Shown here one piece after another: positions 33,476 through 41,622 of a stretch of DNA of 64,000 nucleotides. The position numbers were made by a program, and so were the translations under genes. Positions within the stretch are counted from its first letter, which is position 1, and each line of letters starts with the position of its first letter. This stretch comes from Baekduia alba (GTDB lineage Bacteria > Actinomycetota > Thermoleophilia > Solirubrobacterales > Solirubrobacteraceae): assembly GCF_028416635.1 (NCBI RefSeq), contig NZ_CP114013.1, positions 806,001-870,000 on the forward strand, written 5' to 3'. The notes below the pieces were generated by a model. The model worked only from the letters and a program-made list of their open reading frames with translations. It did not search any database and was not told where the DNA came from.

Positions 33476-33747
33476 CCCTTCTCGGCGCGCTCGGCCTCGG
33501 CGAGCTTGTCGGAGAGGTACGCGGCCTTCTCGGACCGGCGCCGGTGCGCGCGCTCCTCGGCGGGCTGCTCGGCCTCGCGGGCGAAGCGCGACTCATCGCG
33601 GGCGCGCCCGGCCTGCTGGAGCTTGAGCTCGCGGGTGTCGGGGTCGTCGTCGGAGCGGGCGGAAGCCATCTCGGTCCGGTAGTACCCGTCGACGATCTGG
33701 GCAAGCAGCCACGCGTGGTCGTAGCTGTGGGGCAGGGAGTCCCGCAT
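33472..33747 (-). CDS. Small charged protein encoded after the ECF sigma factor
   Basis: 91 residues, very rich in Ala, Glu, Arg, Asp; N-terminal SYDHAWLLAQIVDGYYRTEM followed by helical, coiled-coil-like sequence (RDESRFAREAEQPAEERAHR). No membrane segment, so not a standard membrane anti-sigma factor. Starts 3 bp after the sigma factor stop and is clearly co-transcribed, so a soluble partner is possible. No family recognised. Confidence 0.5.
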   Translation of the reverse strand: MRDSLPHSYDHAWLLAQIVDGYYRTEMASARSDDDPDTRELKLQQAGRARDESRFAREAEQPAEERAHRRRSEKAAYLSDKLAEAERAEKG

Positions 33748-33750
33748 GGG

Positions 33751-34335
33751 CTAGGCGACCGCCACCAGCGCGGTCAGGTTGCGGCGGGCACGGTGGACGA
33801 GCTGGACCGCGGCGTTCTCGCTCAGGGTGAAGTGCGCGGCGAGCTCGTCGTAGCCGGCGCCGTCGAGCGCGCGGAGGGCGAGCGCCTCGCGCTGGCGCGG
33901 CGGCAGCTCGCCCATGCGCGCCAGCGCGGAGCGCAGGTGCTCGTTGCGCGCGGCGACGTCGGAGCAGTCGGCGCCGCCCGCGGCGATCGGCTCGGGGCCG
34001 AGCTCGTCGCAGCGGCGGTTCGCGGCGCGGTCGAGCTCGGAGAGGCAGGCGTTGCGGACGCAGCGGAAGAGCCACGGGCGCAGCTCGACGACGCGGCCGC
34101 GGCCGAGCAGCGCCATGTGCGTGCGGGCGATCGCGTCGTGGACGGCGTCCTCGGCGAGCGTGGCGTCGACGTAGCGGTGGGCGTAGCGCCGCAGCGCCGG
34201 CGCGTGGCGGCGGTACACGGCGTCGAGGGCTCCGCGGTCGCCGTCGGCGAGGCGCTGGGCGAGGGCGGCGTCGCTCATGTCGGCGACGCGGACGGGGGCG
34301 GCGAAGGTGGGGCTGGAGAGCTGCACCGGAGTCAT
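33751..34335 (-). CDS. ECF-type RNA polymerase sigma factor
   Basis: 194 residues. Region 2: LAQRLADGDRGALDAVYRRH, YVDATLAEDAVHDAIARTHM and RPWLFRCVRNACLSELDRA (core binding and -10 recognition). Region 4: LPPRQREALALRALDGAGYD and ELAAHFTLSENAAVQLVHRA (HTH for -35). The linker has two Cys (RRCDELG, ADCSDV) that could sense redox. Its cognate regulator is not obvious; the co-transcribed 91-residue protein is the only candidate. Divergent from the carotenoid oxygenase across 122 bp. Confidence 0.87.
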   Translation of the reverse strand: MTPVQLSSPTFAAPVRVADMSDAALAQRLADGDRGALDAVYRRHAPALRRYAHRYVDATLAEDAVHDAIARTHMALLGRGRVVELRPWLFRCVRNACLSELDRAANRRCDELGPEPIAAGGADCSDVAARNEHLRSALARMGELPPRQREALALRALDGAGYDELAAHFTLSENAAVQLVHRARRNLTALVAVA

Positions 34336-34457
34336 GGGCCGAACCTAGGCGCGGGTCTCCGGCTTTCCAGTATCAGTGTGGTCTCACGGGGGCGACTTGG
34401 CCTGCTGGCCGCACCAGGGGGTGCGGGAGGCCGTACCTGCGGTTAGGGTCGGCCCCC

Positions 34458-35972
34458 ATGGCGCGGACCCGGAGAGAGCTGTTGCAGGACGGCGCGCGCC
34501 TGGGCGCGGCCGCCGTCGTGGGCGGTGCCTACCTGGGAACGGCGCCCGCGGGCGCCGCGACCGCCGCGCCCTATGCCACCGGGTTCCGGTCCTTGACGTC
34601 CGAGGTGCGGGTACCCGCCCTCCACGTCGACGGCGCGCTGCCCCGCTGGCTCAACGGCGTCCTGGTCCGCAACGGCCCGGCGCTGTTCGAGATCGGCGAG
34701 CAGCAGCTCAACCACTGGTTCGACGGGCTGGCGATGCTGCACGGCTTCGCGTTCGGCGACGGGCGCGTCTCCTACGCCAACCGCTTCCTGCGCTCCAGCC
34801 AGCACGACGCCTGGAAGCGCACGGGCAAGATGAAGTACTCGGAGTTCGGGACGGACCCGTGCCGCGCGATCTTCAGCGGCGTCACGACGCTGCCGGTGCT
34901 GGGGACGGTCCCGAACGCCAACGTCTCGATCGAGCGCCTCGGCACGCGTTTCCGGGCGCTGACCGAGCTGCCGGTGCCGGTGCGCTTCGACCCGCGGTCG
35001 CTCAAGACCCTGGGCGCCGACGCCGAGGCCGCGCCCAACGGCCGGCTCGGGACCGCGCATCCGCACCACGACCCCCGGACCGGCCAGCGCTTCTCCTACG
35101 AGCTGGAGCTCGTGCCCCCGTCGGGGCTGCGCGTCCTGGTGCAAGGGCGGGACGGCACGCGCCGCGAGCTGGCGTTCGTCCCGCAGGACCGCCCGGGCTA
35201 CCTGCACTCGTTCGCGCTCACGCCGCGCTACGTCGCGGTCTTCACGCAGCCCTTCGGCTTCGACCTCACGAAGTTCCTGTCGCCGCAGCGCGGGCCGATC
35301 GTGACGAACTTCGCGTGGGACGCGCGGCAGCCGTCGCGCGTCGTGCTGGTCGACCGCGCGCGCGGCGGGGTGGCGGCGACGATCGAGGTCGACCCATTCT
35401 TCGTGTTCCACAACATCAACGCGTTCGAGGACGCGCGCGGCCGCGTCGTGGTCGACGTCTGCGCGCACCACGACGACGGGATCGTCCAGGCGTTGTACCT
35501 CAAGAACCTGCGGCGGGCGGGCGTGCGGGTCCCGCAGGCGACGCCGCGGCGGCTGACCCTGGACCCGGCGTCGGGCAAGGCCGAGGTGCGCGACCTCGCC
35601 GAGGGCAACTTCGAGCTGCCGCGCACCGACTACGACCGCATGAACGCACGCGAGTACCGCTATGCCTACGGCGTGGGCGTGAAGGACCCGGCGCGCAGCG
35701 GCTTCATCGACCGCATCAGCAAGTTGGACATCAAGGCCGAGCGGCTGACGCACTGGGACGAGCGGGGCGCGTATCCGGGCGAGCCGGTGTTCGTCCGGCG
35801 ACCGGGCGGCGGACGCGGCGAGGACGACGGCGTCCTGCTCTCGGTCGTCCTCGACGCGCCGGCGCGCACGTCCTACCTGCTGGTGCTCGACGCGCGCGAC
35901 CTGCGCGAGATCGCCCGCGCGCGCGTGCCGCACCACATCCCGTTCGGGTTCCACGGGTTGTACGCGTCGTAG
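34458..35972 (+). CDS. Tat-exported carotenoid cleavage oxygenase (RPE65 family)
   Basis: 504 residues. The N-terminus RTRRELLQDGARLGAAAVVG is a twin-arginine signal, so the folded iron enzyme would act outside the membrane. The family's four iron-binding His appear in TAHPHHDP (~201-204), YLHSFALTP (~253), FVFHNINAFED (~317) and GFHGLY (499). RNGPALFEIGEQQLNHWFDG and LHGFAFGDGRVSYANRF are family blocks. It cleaves a carotenoid or related alkene (stilbene/lignostilbene activity also possible). Divergent from the ECF sigma factor. Confidence 0.88.
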   Translation: MARTRRELLQDGARLGAAAVVGGAYLGTAPAGAATAAPYATGFRSLTSEVRVPALHVDGALPRWLNGVLVRNGPALFEIGEQQLNHWFDGLAMLHGFAFGDGRVSYANRFLRSSQHDAWKRTGKMKYSEFGTDPCRAIFSGVTTLPVLGTVPNANVSIERLGTRFRALTELPVPVRFDPRSLKTLGADAEAAPNGRLGTAHPHHDPRTGQRFSYELELVPPSGLRVLVQGRDGTRRELAFVPQDRPGYLHSFALTPRYVAVFTQPFGFDLTKFLSPQRGPIVTNFAWDARQPSRVVLVDRARGGVAATIEVDPFFVFHNINAFEDARGRVVVDVCAHHDDGIVQALYLKNLRRAGVRVPQATPRRLTLDPASGKAEVRDLAEGNFELPRTDYDRMNAREYRYAYGVGVKDPARSGFIDRISKLDIKAERLTHWDERGAYPGEPVFVRRPGGGRGEDDGVLLSVVLDAPARTSYLLVLDARDLREIARARVPHHIPFGFHGLYAS

Positions 35973-35982
35973 ACTTCGGGAC

Positions 35983-36504
35983 CTGCCGCCCGCGAGCAAG
36001 TCCATCACCATCCGCCGCGCCGATCCCGGCGACGCCGCACGCATCGCGACGATCTACAACGAGGGGATCGCCGAGCGCCAGGCCACGTTCGAGACGCGGC
36101 CGCGTGGCACCGCGGAGGTCGCGGGGTGGACGGTCCGCGCGCTCCCGGTGCTCGTCGCCGAGCACGAGGGCCGCGTGGTCGGCTTCGGCCGGATCGGCCC
36201 CTACTCCGAGCGCGAGGTCTACTCCGGCATCGGCGAGCACGCCGTCTACGTCGGGTCCGACGCCCGCCGCCTCGGGGTCGGCCACGCGTTGTTGGAGGCC
36301 TTGGCCGTCGCCGCGGAGGAGATCGGGCTGTACAAGCTGACCTCCCGGATCTTCTCGACCAACACCGCCTCGATCGAGCTGCACCGCACCAGCGGCTTCA
36401 CGATCGTGGGCATCCAACGACATCACGGGCAGCTGGACGGGGCGTGGCGCGACTGCGTGCTGGTGGAGCGGCTGGTGGGGGAAGCGGCGCGGGACGTGGG
36501 GTGA
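35983..36504 (+). CDS. GNAT acetyltransferase, phosphinothricin-acetyltransferase-like
   Basis: About 170 residues. ITIRRADPGDAARIATIYNE, GIAERQATFETRPR, VYVGSDARRLGVGHALLEAL (acetyl-CoA loop R-x2-G-x-G/A) and IFSTNTASIELHRTSGFTIV are the blocks of the Pat/ArsN subgroup, which acetylates small amino-acid-like toxins. No ATG, GTG or TTG lies in frame before the homology: only CTG 35983 or AAG 35998, where a start would normally be. It follows the oxygenase by 10 bp, so it may use a rare start or be silenced. Confidence 0.7.
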   Translation: MPPASKSITIRRADPGDAARIATIYNEGIAERQATFETRPRGTAEVAGWTVRALPVLVAEHEGRVVGFGRIGPYSEREVYSGIGEHAVYVGSDARRLGVGHALLEALAVAAEEIGLYKLTSRIFSTNTASIELHRTSGFTIVGIQRHHGQLDGAWRDCVLVERLVGEAARDVG

Positions 36505-36913
36505 GGGCTGGGCGCGGGCGCGGGCGCGGGCGCGGGCGTTGGTTGGTCACCAGTACGGCGCGCGTGTGGTGCTGCGGCGCGTGGTTCGTTCCTCATCAAG
36601 GGCGTGAAGGCGTGTTGGCGGCGCGACCGGGATCGGTGTGGCTCGTCGGTGGTCGTGCTCCGGGGCGGGCGGTTCGGGGCCGAATGGTGCTCGATCGCGT
36701 CAAGTCCGCGACTTACGCGGACTTCACGCGATCCATAGCGCCTGACCCGACGATTCGGCCCCGAACTCGCCCGCCGCGCTGCCACGAGGTCGAGCCACAC
36801 CGACCGCGTGGAGCGCCGCCACCACACTCGCACGCCCTTGATGACGGACGCACCACTCCCCGCAGCACGACCCGCGCGCCGCACTGAACACCAACCGGCG
36901 CCGACGCCCACCC
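36505..36913. repeat. Gene-free region holding a ~355-bp imperfect inverted repeat
   Basis: Left arm about 36541-36710, right arm about 36716-36896. Paired blocks include GATCGCGTCAAGTCCGCG (36693-36710) with 36716-36733 (17 of 18, 5-nt loop), GTTCGGGGCCGAAT (36672-36685) with 36753-36766, CGGTGTGGCTCG (36634-36645) with 36791-36802, ATCAAGGGCG (36595-36604) with 36833-36842, and GGTTGGT (36541-36547) with 36890-36896. A 12-nt indel separates the central and outer registers. A CGGGCG microsatellite (36511-36540) abuts the left arm. No coding role seen; it is an inverted duplication able to form a very long hairpin. Confidence 0.85.
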
Positions 36914-38128
36914 TCACCCCGCCAGCGCCAGCGTCACCCGATCCGCCAGCAGCCGCCCCCGCAGCGTCAGCACCGCCCGCCCATCCCGCGTCAGCGGGTC
37001 GTCCTGCAGCAGCCCGTCCGCGGCGAGCTGCGCCGCGACGCCGCGCGCGTGGCCGTTGAGGCCCTCGAGCGCCAGGCCCTCCTTCAGCCGCACGCCCAGC
37101 ATCACGTGCTCCAGCCGCGTCGCGTCCGCGTCGGGCTCCTCTCGGCCCGCCGCCGGCGACGAGCCCTCGGCCAGCAGCGCCATCCAGCGCGATGGGTGCA
37201 GGACGTTCCACCAGCGCACGCCGCCGATGTGGGAGTGCGCGCCGGGGCCGATGCCCCACCAGTCGCCGCCCGCCCAGTAGCCGAGGTTGTGGCGGCAGCG
37301 GTCGGCGTCGGTGCGGGCCCAGTTGGCGACCTCGTACCAGCGCAGGCCGGCGGCGCCGAGGACGGTCTCGGTCGTCTCGTAGCGGTCGGCGAGCACGTCG
37401 TCGTCCGGGGCCGGAAGCTCGCCGCGGCGGACCCGCGCCGCCAGCTTCGTGCCGGGCTCGACGATCAGGGAGTAGGCCGAGACGTGGTCGGGCTCGGCCT
37501 CCAGCGCCGTCTCCAGCGACACGCGCCAGTCCTCCGCGCGCTCGCCCGGGGTGCCGTAGATGAGGTCGAGCGAGACGTGCTCGAAGCCGGCGGCGCGCGC
37601 CTCGCGCGCGGCGGCCACGGCGCGGCCCGGCGTGTGATGGCGGTCGAGCGTCTCGAGGACGTGCGGCGCCGCGCTCTGCATGCCAAGCGAGATGCGGGTG
37701 AAGCCGGCCTCGCGCAGCGCGGCGAGCGCGACGGGGTCGACCGACTCCGGGTTGGCCTCGGTCGTGACCTCGGCGCCGGGCGCGATGCCGACGTGCTCGC
37801 GGATCGCGTCCAGGATGCGGGCCAGCTCGTCGGGCGCCAGGAGCGTCGGCGTCCCGCCGCCGACGAAGACGGTCTGGGCGGGCGGCGTGGCGTCGCCGAG
37901 GACGCCACGCGCGAGCGCCAGCTCGGCCCGGACCGCGGCGCCGAACCCGTCCTGCGACGCCTCGGTCCCGATGTAGGTGTTGTAGTCGCAGTAGCCGCAG
38001 CGCGCAGCGCAGTACGGCACGTGGACGTAGACGCCGAACGGCCGATCGGCGGCGCCGAGGCCGTGCAGGGCCGTCGGCGGCAGCGCGCCGTCGGCGGGGG
38101 GACGTTCGCCGTCGGGCAGCCGCGCCAT
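36914..38128 (-). CDS. hemW: Radical SAM haem chaperone / coproporphyrinogen oxidase-like protein
   Basis: 404 residues. VHVPYCAARCGYCDYNTYIG gives the C-x3-C-x2-C cluster (C40, C44, C47). FVGGGTPTLL, EVTTEANPESVD and FTRISLGMQS follow as in HemN/HemW. The C-terminal HemN_C domain starts around RWWNVLHPSRWMALL. The N-terminus lacks the extra features of true HemN, so haem transfer is likelier than coproporphyrinogen decarboxylation. ATG 38128 chosen. Its 3' end lies against the large inverted repeat. Confidence 0.88.
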   Translation of the reverse strand: MARLPDGERPPADGALPPTALHGLGAADRPFGVYVHVPYCAARCGYCDYNTYIGTEASQDGFGAAVRAELALARGVLGDATPPAQTVFVGGGTPTLLAPDELARILDAIREHVGIAPGAEVTTEANPESVDPVALAALREAGFTRISLGMQSAAPHVLETLDRHHTPGRAVAAAREARAAGFEHVSLDLIYGTPGERAEDWRVSLETALEAEPDHVSAYSLIVEPGTKLAARVRRGELPAPDDDVLADRYETTETVLGAAGLRWYEVANWARTDADRCRHNLGYWAGGDWWGIGPGAHSHIGGVRWWNVLHPSRWMALLAEGSSPAAGREEPDADATRLEHVMLGVRLKEGLALEGLNGHARGVAAQLAADGLLQDDPLTRDGRAVLTLRGRLLADRVTLALAG

Positions 38129-38261
38129 CGCAGGGAAGGGTAGGCCGTCGGCCCGAGCCTCGCGCGCACGCGCGCGCGAGAGGCTTAGCCGGCCCAAGCG
38201 CCTTCGTCCCGTCGACCACCTGCGTATGGTCGTCGATGATGCCCGCTATGGTCGCTGCCGC

Positions 38262-38720
38262 ATGTTCGCTCGTGCGGCCGTCCTCATCGCGCTCGTCCTC
38301 GCTCTCGCGGCCGCCGGCTGCGGCGGCTCCGACGACGGCCGCGACACCTACGTCAAGTCGTTGAACAAGGCGCAGACAGGGCTGCAGCAGCGCTTCACGC
38401 AGCTCGGCGCCAGGATCACGCCGACGAGCTCGGCCAAGCAGGACCAGCGCACCCTCGAGGCGTATGAGAGCGCTGTGGGCACGACCGTGAAGGACCTGCG
38501 CGCCATCGATCCGCCAAGCGGCTTCGAGACGCTGCACAGCCGGTTCATCGGCCAGGTCGCCGGCTACGGCGCCGCGCTGCGCACCGCGCGCAGCCGCATC
38601 GACAGCGACGACCCGCGCGCGATCCTCGCCGCGCAGGGCCGGTTGAAGACCGCGGTCCAGCAGACGGGCCAGCGGCTCAACGCCACGATCGAGGCCATCA
38701 ACAAGAAGCTCAAGGGCTAG
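38262..38720 (+). CDS. Putative lipoprotein
   Basis: 152 residues. MFARAAVLIALVLALAAAGC has a lipobox AAGC (Cys 20) followed by GGSDDG. The mature part is helical (YVKSLNKAQTGLQQRFTQLG, LRAIDPPSGFETLHSRFIGQ, ALRTARSRIDSDDPRAILAA), a small helical bundle seen in actinobacterial surface lipoproteins of unknown role. It precedes the Wzy-like gene by 7 bp and is probably co-transcribed, suggesting a link with polysaccharide export. Confidence 0.72.
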   Translation: MFARAAVLIALVLALAAAGCGGSDDGRDTYVKSLNKAQTGLQQRFTQLGARITPTSSAKQDQRTLEAYESAVGTTVKDLRAIDPPSGFETLHSRFIGQVAGYGAALRTARSRIDSDDPRAILAAQGRLKTAVQQTGQRLNATIEAINKKLKG

Positions 38721-38727
38721 GGCGATC

Positions 38728-40752
38728 GTGCTCCTGAGCCGGTTGCGCGCGGCGCCGATCACGGCGCCGACCCTCCTCGCCGTCGCCGTCTTCCTCGTCT
38801 GGATCCCGCTCGACGGCGGCCAGGCCCTCACGCGCTGGGCGCCGGGCGCGATCGTCCTGCTCGCGCTGCTCGCGGTGGCGATCTTCGGCCTGCCGTTCGC
38901 GTGGCGGACGCAGCCCGTCCCGGTCCGGATCGCGGTGCTGGCGCTGGCCGCGTTCACGGCCTGGAGCTACCTCTCGATCACGTGGGCCGACGACCAGGGC
39001 GCCGCGCTGGAGGGCGCGAACCGCACGCTGCTCTACCTGGCCGCGTTCGCGCTGTTCGCCCTCTGGCCGCAGCGGCCCGCGACCGCGGCGTGGGTCATCG
39101 GCCTGTGGACGTTCGGCGTCGGCATGATCGCGCTCGTCACCCTGATCCGGGTCGGCGCGGGCAGCGATCCCCGCGCGCTGTTCAGCGACGGGCGCCTCGT
39201 CGACCCCGCCGGGTACGCGAACGCCGACGCGGCGACGTTCATGATGCCCTTCTGGACGGCGGTGGCATTCGTGGCCAGCCCGCGGGTCCCGTTCGCGCTG
39301 CGGGGGATCGCCGCCGCGCTGGGCGTCGTGCTGCTCGACGTCGCGCTGCTGTGCCAGAGCCGCGGGATGGTCCTGTCGCTGCCCGTCTGCGCGCTGGTGA
39401 TGGTCGCGATCGTCCCCGGCCGGCTGCGCACGCTCGCGGCGTTCGTCCCGATCGTCGGCCTCGGCGCCGTGGCGCTGCCCAAGATCCTCGACCTGACCGA
39501 CGCCGTCGACGCCTTCCACCCGAACGTCCCGGCCGAGCTGACCGCCGCGGACGCGGTCGTGCGCTGGGTGCTGGTCGCGGCGGTGCTCGCCGGGCTGGTC
39601 GTCGCCGCGGTCGCCGCCTGGGAGACGCTGCGACCCCCGGCGCCCGCGTTCGCGGCGCGGGTCCGGCGCGGCTGGACCGCGATCGTCGTGGGCTGCGCGG
39701 TCATCGGCGTGGTCGGCGGCCTGGTCGCCGTCGGCAACCCGGTCCACCGGGTCGACCGCGCCTGGCACTCGTTCAAGGGTGGCTACGACGACAACACGGG
39801 CTCCGACAACCGGTTGACGGCCGGGCTGGGGTCCAACCGCTATGACTTCTACCGGGTCGCGGTCAACGTCTTCGAGGACCACCCGATCGTCGGCGTCGGC
39901 GCCGACAACTTCTTCCAGGACTACCTGCAGCACGGCGACAGCTACGAGACGCCGCGCTATCCGCACAACCTCGCCCTGCGGACGCTCGAGCAGACCGGGA
40001 TCATCGGCGCGCTGCTGCTGCTCGGCGCGTTCGCGTCCGCGCTGGTCGCCGCGTGGGGCGGCATGCGCGCGCTGCGCGACCCGCTGGCGGCGACGGTCGC
40101 CGGCGGCGCGACGCTGGCCTTCGTCTACTGGGTCGCGCACGGCATGACCGACTGGTTCTGGGAGTGGGCGGGCCTCGGCGCGCCCGCGTTCGCGTTCCTC
40201 GGCCTGGCGTGCGCGCTGGCGCCGCGACGCGCGCCGGAGCCCGCCGCCGAGGCCCCGGCGCGGGCCCGCAACCCGTTCGTCCTCGTGCCGGTCGGGGCGG
40301 CGCTGGTGCTCGGCGCGCTGGTCCTCGCCGGACCGTGGCTGGCCGACCGCGACGTCGAGCAGGCGAGCAAGGTGTACGCCTCGCGACCCTTCGAGGCGTA
40401 CTCGCGGCTGGATCGCGCGGCCGACCTCGACCCGCTCACCGACACCCCGGCGCTGATCAAGGGCTCGATCGCGCTGCGCTACGGCGACCTGGCGCGCGCA
40501 CGCGCGGCGTTCCAGGACGCGCTCGACCGCAACCCGCGCGACCAGTACGCCACGCTCGAGCTCGGCGCGATCGCTTCGGTGCAGGGCGACAAGGCGCGCG
40601 CACGCCGCCTGCTGGACCGCGCCCGGCGCCTCGCGCCGCGCGATCCGACCACCCGCGAAGCGGCCGAGATCGTCGCCAAGGGCGGCACCGTGGACCTCGA
40701 CGTCCTGAACGCACGGCTGCTCACCAAGGGCGAGGCGATCACTCATGGGTGA
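38728..40752 (+). CDS. O-antigen ligase/polymerase-like membrane protein with TPR tail
   Basis: 674 residues from GTG 38728. About 12 membrane helices with the Wzy_C signature NVFEDHPIVGVGADNFFQDY and RYPHNLALRTLEQTGIIGAL on the large extracellular loop. The last ~110 residues form TPR-like repeats (LIKGSIALRYGDLARARAAF, YATLELGAIASVQGDKARAR). It would join or ligate undecaprenyl-linked glycan repeats outside the membrane. It lies before a surface-protein gene and a glycosylphosphotransferase, forming an exopolysaccharide set. Confidence 0.82.
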   Translation: MLLSRLRAAPITAPTLLAVAVFLVWIPLDGGQALTRWAPGAIVLLALLAVAIFGLPFAWRTQPVPVRIAVLALAAFTAWSYLSITWADDQGAALEGANRTLLYLAAFALFALWPQRPATAAWVIGLWTFGVGMIALVTLIRVGAGSDPRALFSDGRLVDPAGYANADAATFMMPFWTAVAFVASPRVPFALRGIAAALGVVLLDVALLCQSRGMVLSLPVCALVMVAIVPGRLRTLAAFVPIVGLGAVALPKILDLTDAVDAFHPNVPAELTAADAVVRWVLVAAVLAGLVVAAVAAWETLRPPAPAFAARVRRGWTAIVVGCAVIGVVGGLVAVGNPVHRVDRAWHSFKGGYDDNTGSDNRLTAGLGSNRYDFYRVAVNVFEDHPIVGVGADNFFQDYLQHGDSYETPRYPHNLALRTLEQTGIIGALLLLGAFASALVAAWGGMRALRDPLAATVAGGATLAFVYWVAHGMTDWFWEWAGLGAPAFAFLGLACALAPRRAPEPAAEAPARARNPFVLVPVGAALVLGALVLAGPWLADRDVEQASKVYASRPFEAYSRLDRAADLDPLTDTPALIKGSIALRYGDLARARAAFQDALDRNPRDQYATLELGAIASVQGDKARARRLLDRARRLAPRDPTTREAAEIVAKGGTVDLDVLNARLLTKGEAITHG

Positions 40753-40764
40753 GAAATCTCACCC
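40747..40764 (+). terminator. Hairpin overlapping the stop of the Wzy-like gene
   Basis: GGGTGAG (40747-40753) and CTCACCC (40758-40764) pair perfectly around AAAT; the TGA stop is in the left arm. It probably ends or attenuates the transcript before the 203-bp spacer to the next gene. Confidence 0.45.
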
Positions 40765-40955
40765 TCTGTAGTCCTCGAACAGACCGCGAGAACCTCCCCG
40801 AACTACCAGGGAGCGGTGATACGTTCAGGGCACACTTCTCCTTGCGGGAGATGTCGGCCAGCGGACGGGGAACCAGGATGAAGTTCAAGCAGGGATCGGC
40901 AGGGAATGCCCATGGAGATCGCGGCGGATGCCCAGGCACGCCGCGTGTCCTCTCC

Positions 40956-41591
40956 ATGACCTCCCGCTCCTCACTGCTCCACGCGTTCCTGCTCTCGGTG
41001 GCCCTCGCGGCCGTCCCCGCGACCGCGCACGCGGGCGACCCGCGGCTCAGCGGCTACGCCGGTCCGGGGGCGGGCGAGCAGACCCTGCTCGGCGGCGGCC
41101 TGGTCGGTGGTGGCGGCGGCGGTGGGGGCAGCAGCAACAACAACTCGGGCGCGTCCGGCGCGACGGCGCAGAACAGCCTGAGCGCCAACGCGACGCCTTC
41201 GACCGCGTCGTCGGCCGCCAACTCGACGTCGAGCTCCAGCAGCACGTCCTCGGCGTCCGGCTCGTCGTCGACCATCACGCGTAAGCCACACCGCAACAAG
41301 ACGTCTTCCAGTTCGTCCACGTCGAAGAAGCAGTCGAAGACCGGATCCAGCACGTCGACCAGCACCACCCACTCCGCGTCGTCCACCACGGCCCCGCCCG
41401 CCGGCGCGCCGCGTGTGATCGCCTACCCGACCCACGCCGGCGAAGTGGGCGGCTTCCCGCTCTCGGCGGGCGGCGTCCTGCTCGTCGTGCTCGGCCTGAC
41501 CGCGCTCGTGCTCGCCGTGCTCGGGCTCCGGCGGGTCACGCTCCCAGGATCCGGCGAACCGCCGGCGTTTCCTCAAGTCTCGGTGCGTTGA
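40956..41591 (+). CDS. Surface protein with Gly/Ser/Thr stalk and C-terminal membrane helix
   Basis: 211 residues from ATG 40956. Signal peptide cut near AHAGD, a short Gly run, about 100 residues of Ser/Thr/Asn/Lys low complexity (a glycosylatable stalk), then GGFPLSAGGVLLVVLGLTAL as a C-terminal membrane helix followed by arginines. No LPxTG sorting motif. An upstream in-frame ATG at 40878 would add an unlikely N-terminal extension. It sits between polysaccharide genes, so wall spanning or attachment is plausible. Confidence 0.6.
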   Translation: MTSRSSLLHAFLLSVALAAVPATAHAGDPRLSGYAGPGAGEQTLLGGGLVGGGGGGGGSSNNNSGASGATAQNSLSANATPSTASSAANSTSSSSSTSSASGSSSTITRKPHRNKTSSSSSTSKKQSKTGSSTSTSTTHSASSTTAPPAGAPRVIAYPTHAGEVGGFPLSAGGVLLVVLGLTALVLAVLGLRRVTLPGSGEPPAFPQVSVR

Positions 41592-41622
41592 GGCCGACGA
41601 GACCGAGTAGTCGGGTATCACC

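Noticed and set aside
36511-36540. CGGGCG repeat as a CRISPR-like or regulatory array
   Set aside because: Simple hexamer microsatellite with no spacers; no CRISPR array is present anywhere in the window.
41100-41591. LPxTG-type sorting signal in the Ser/Thr-rich surface protein
   Set aside because: LPGSG occurs after the membrane helix, not before it, so it cannot be a sortase site.
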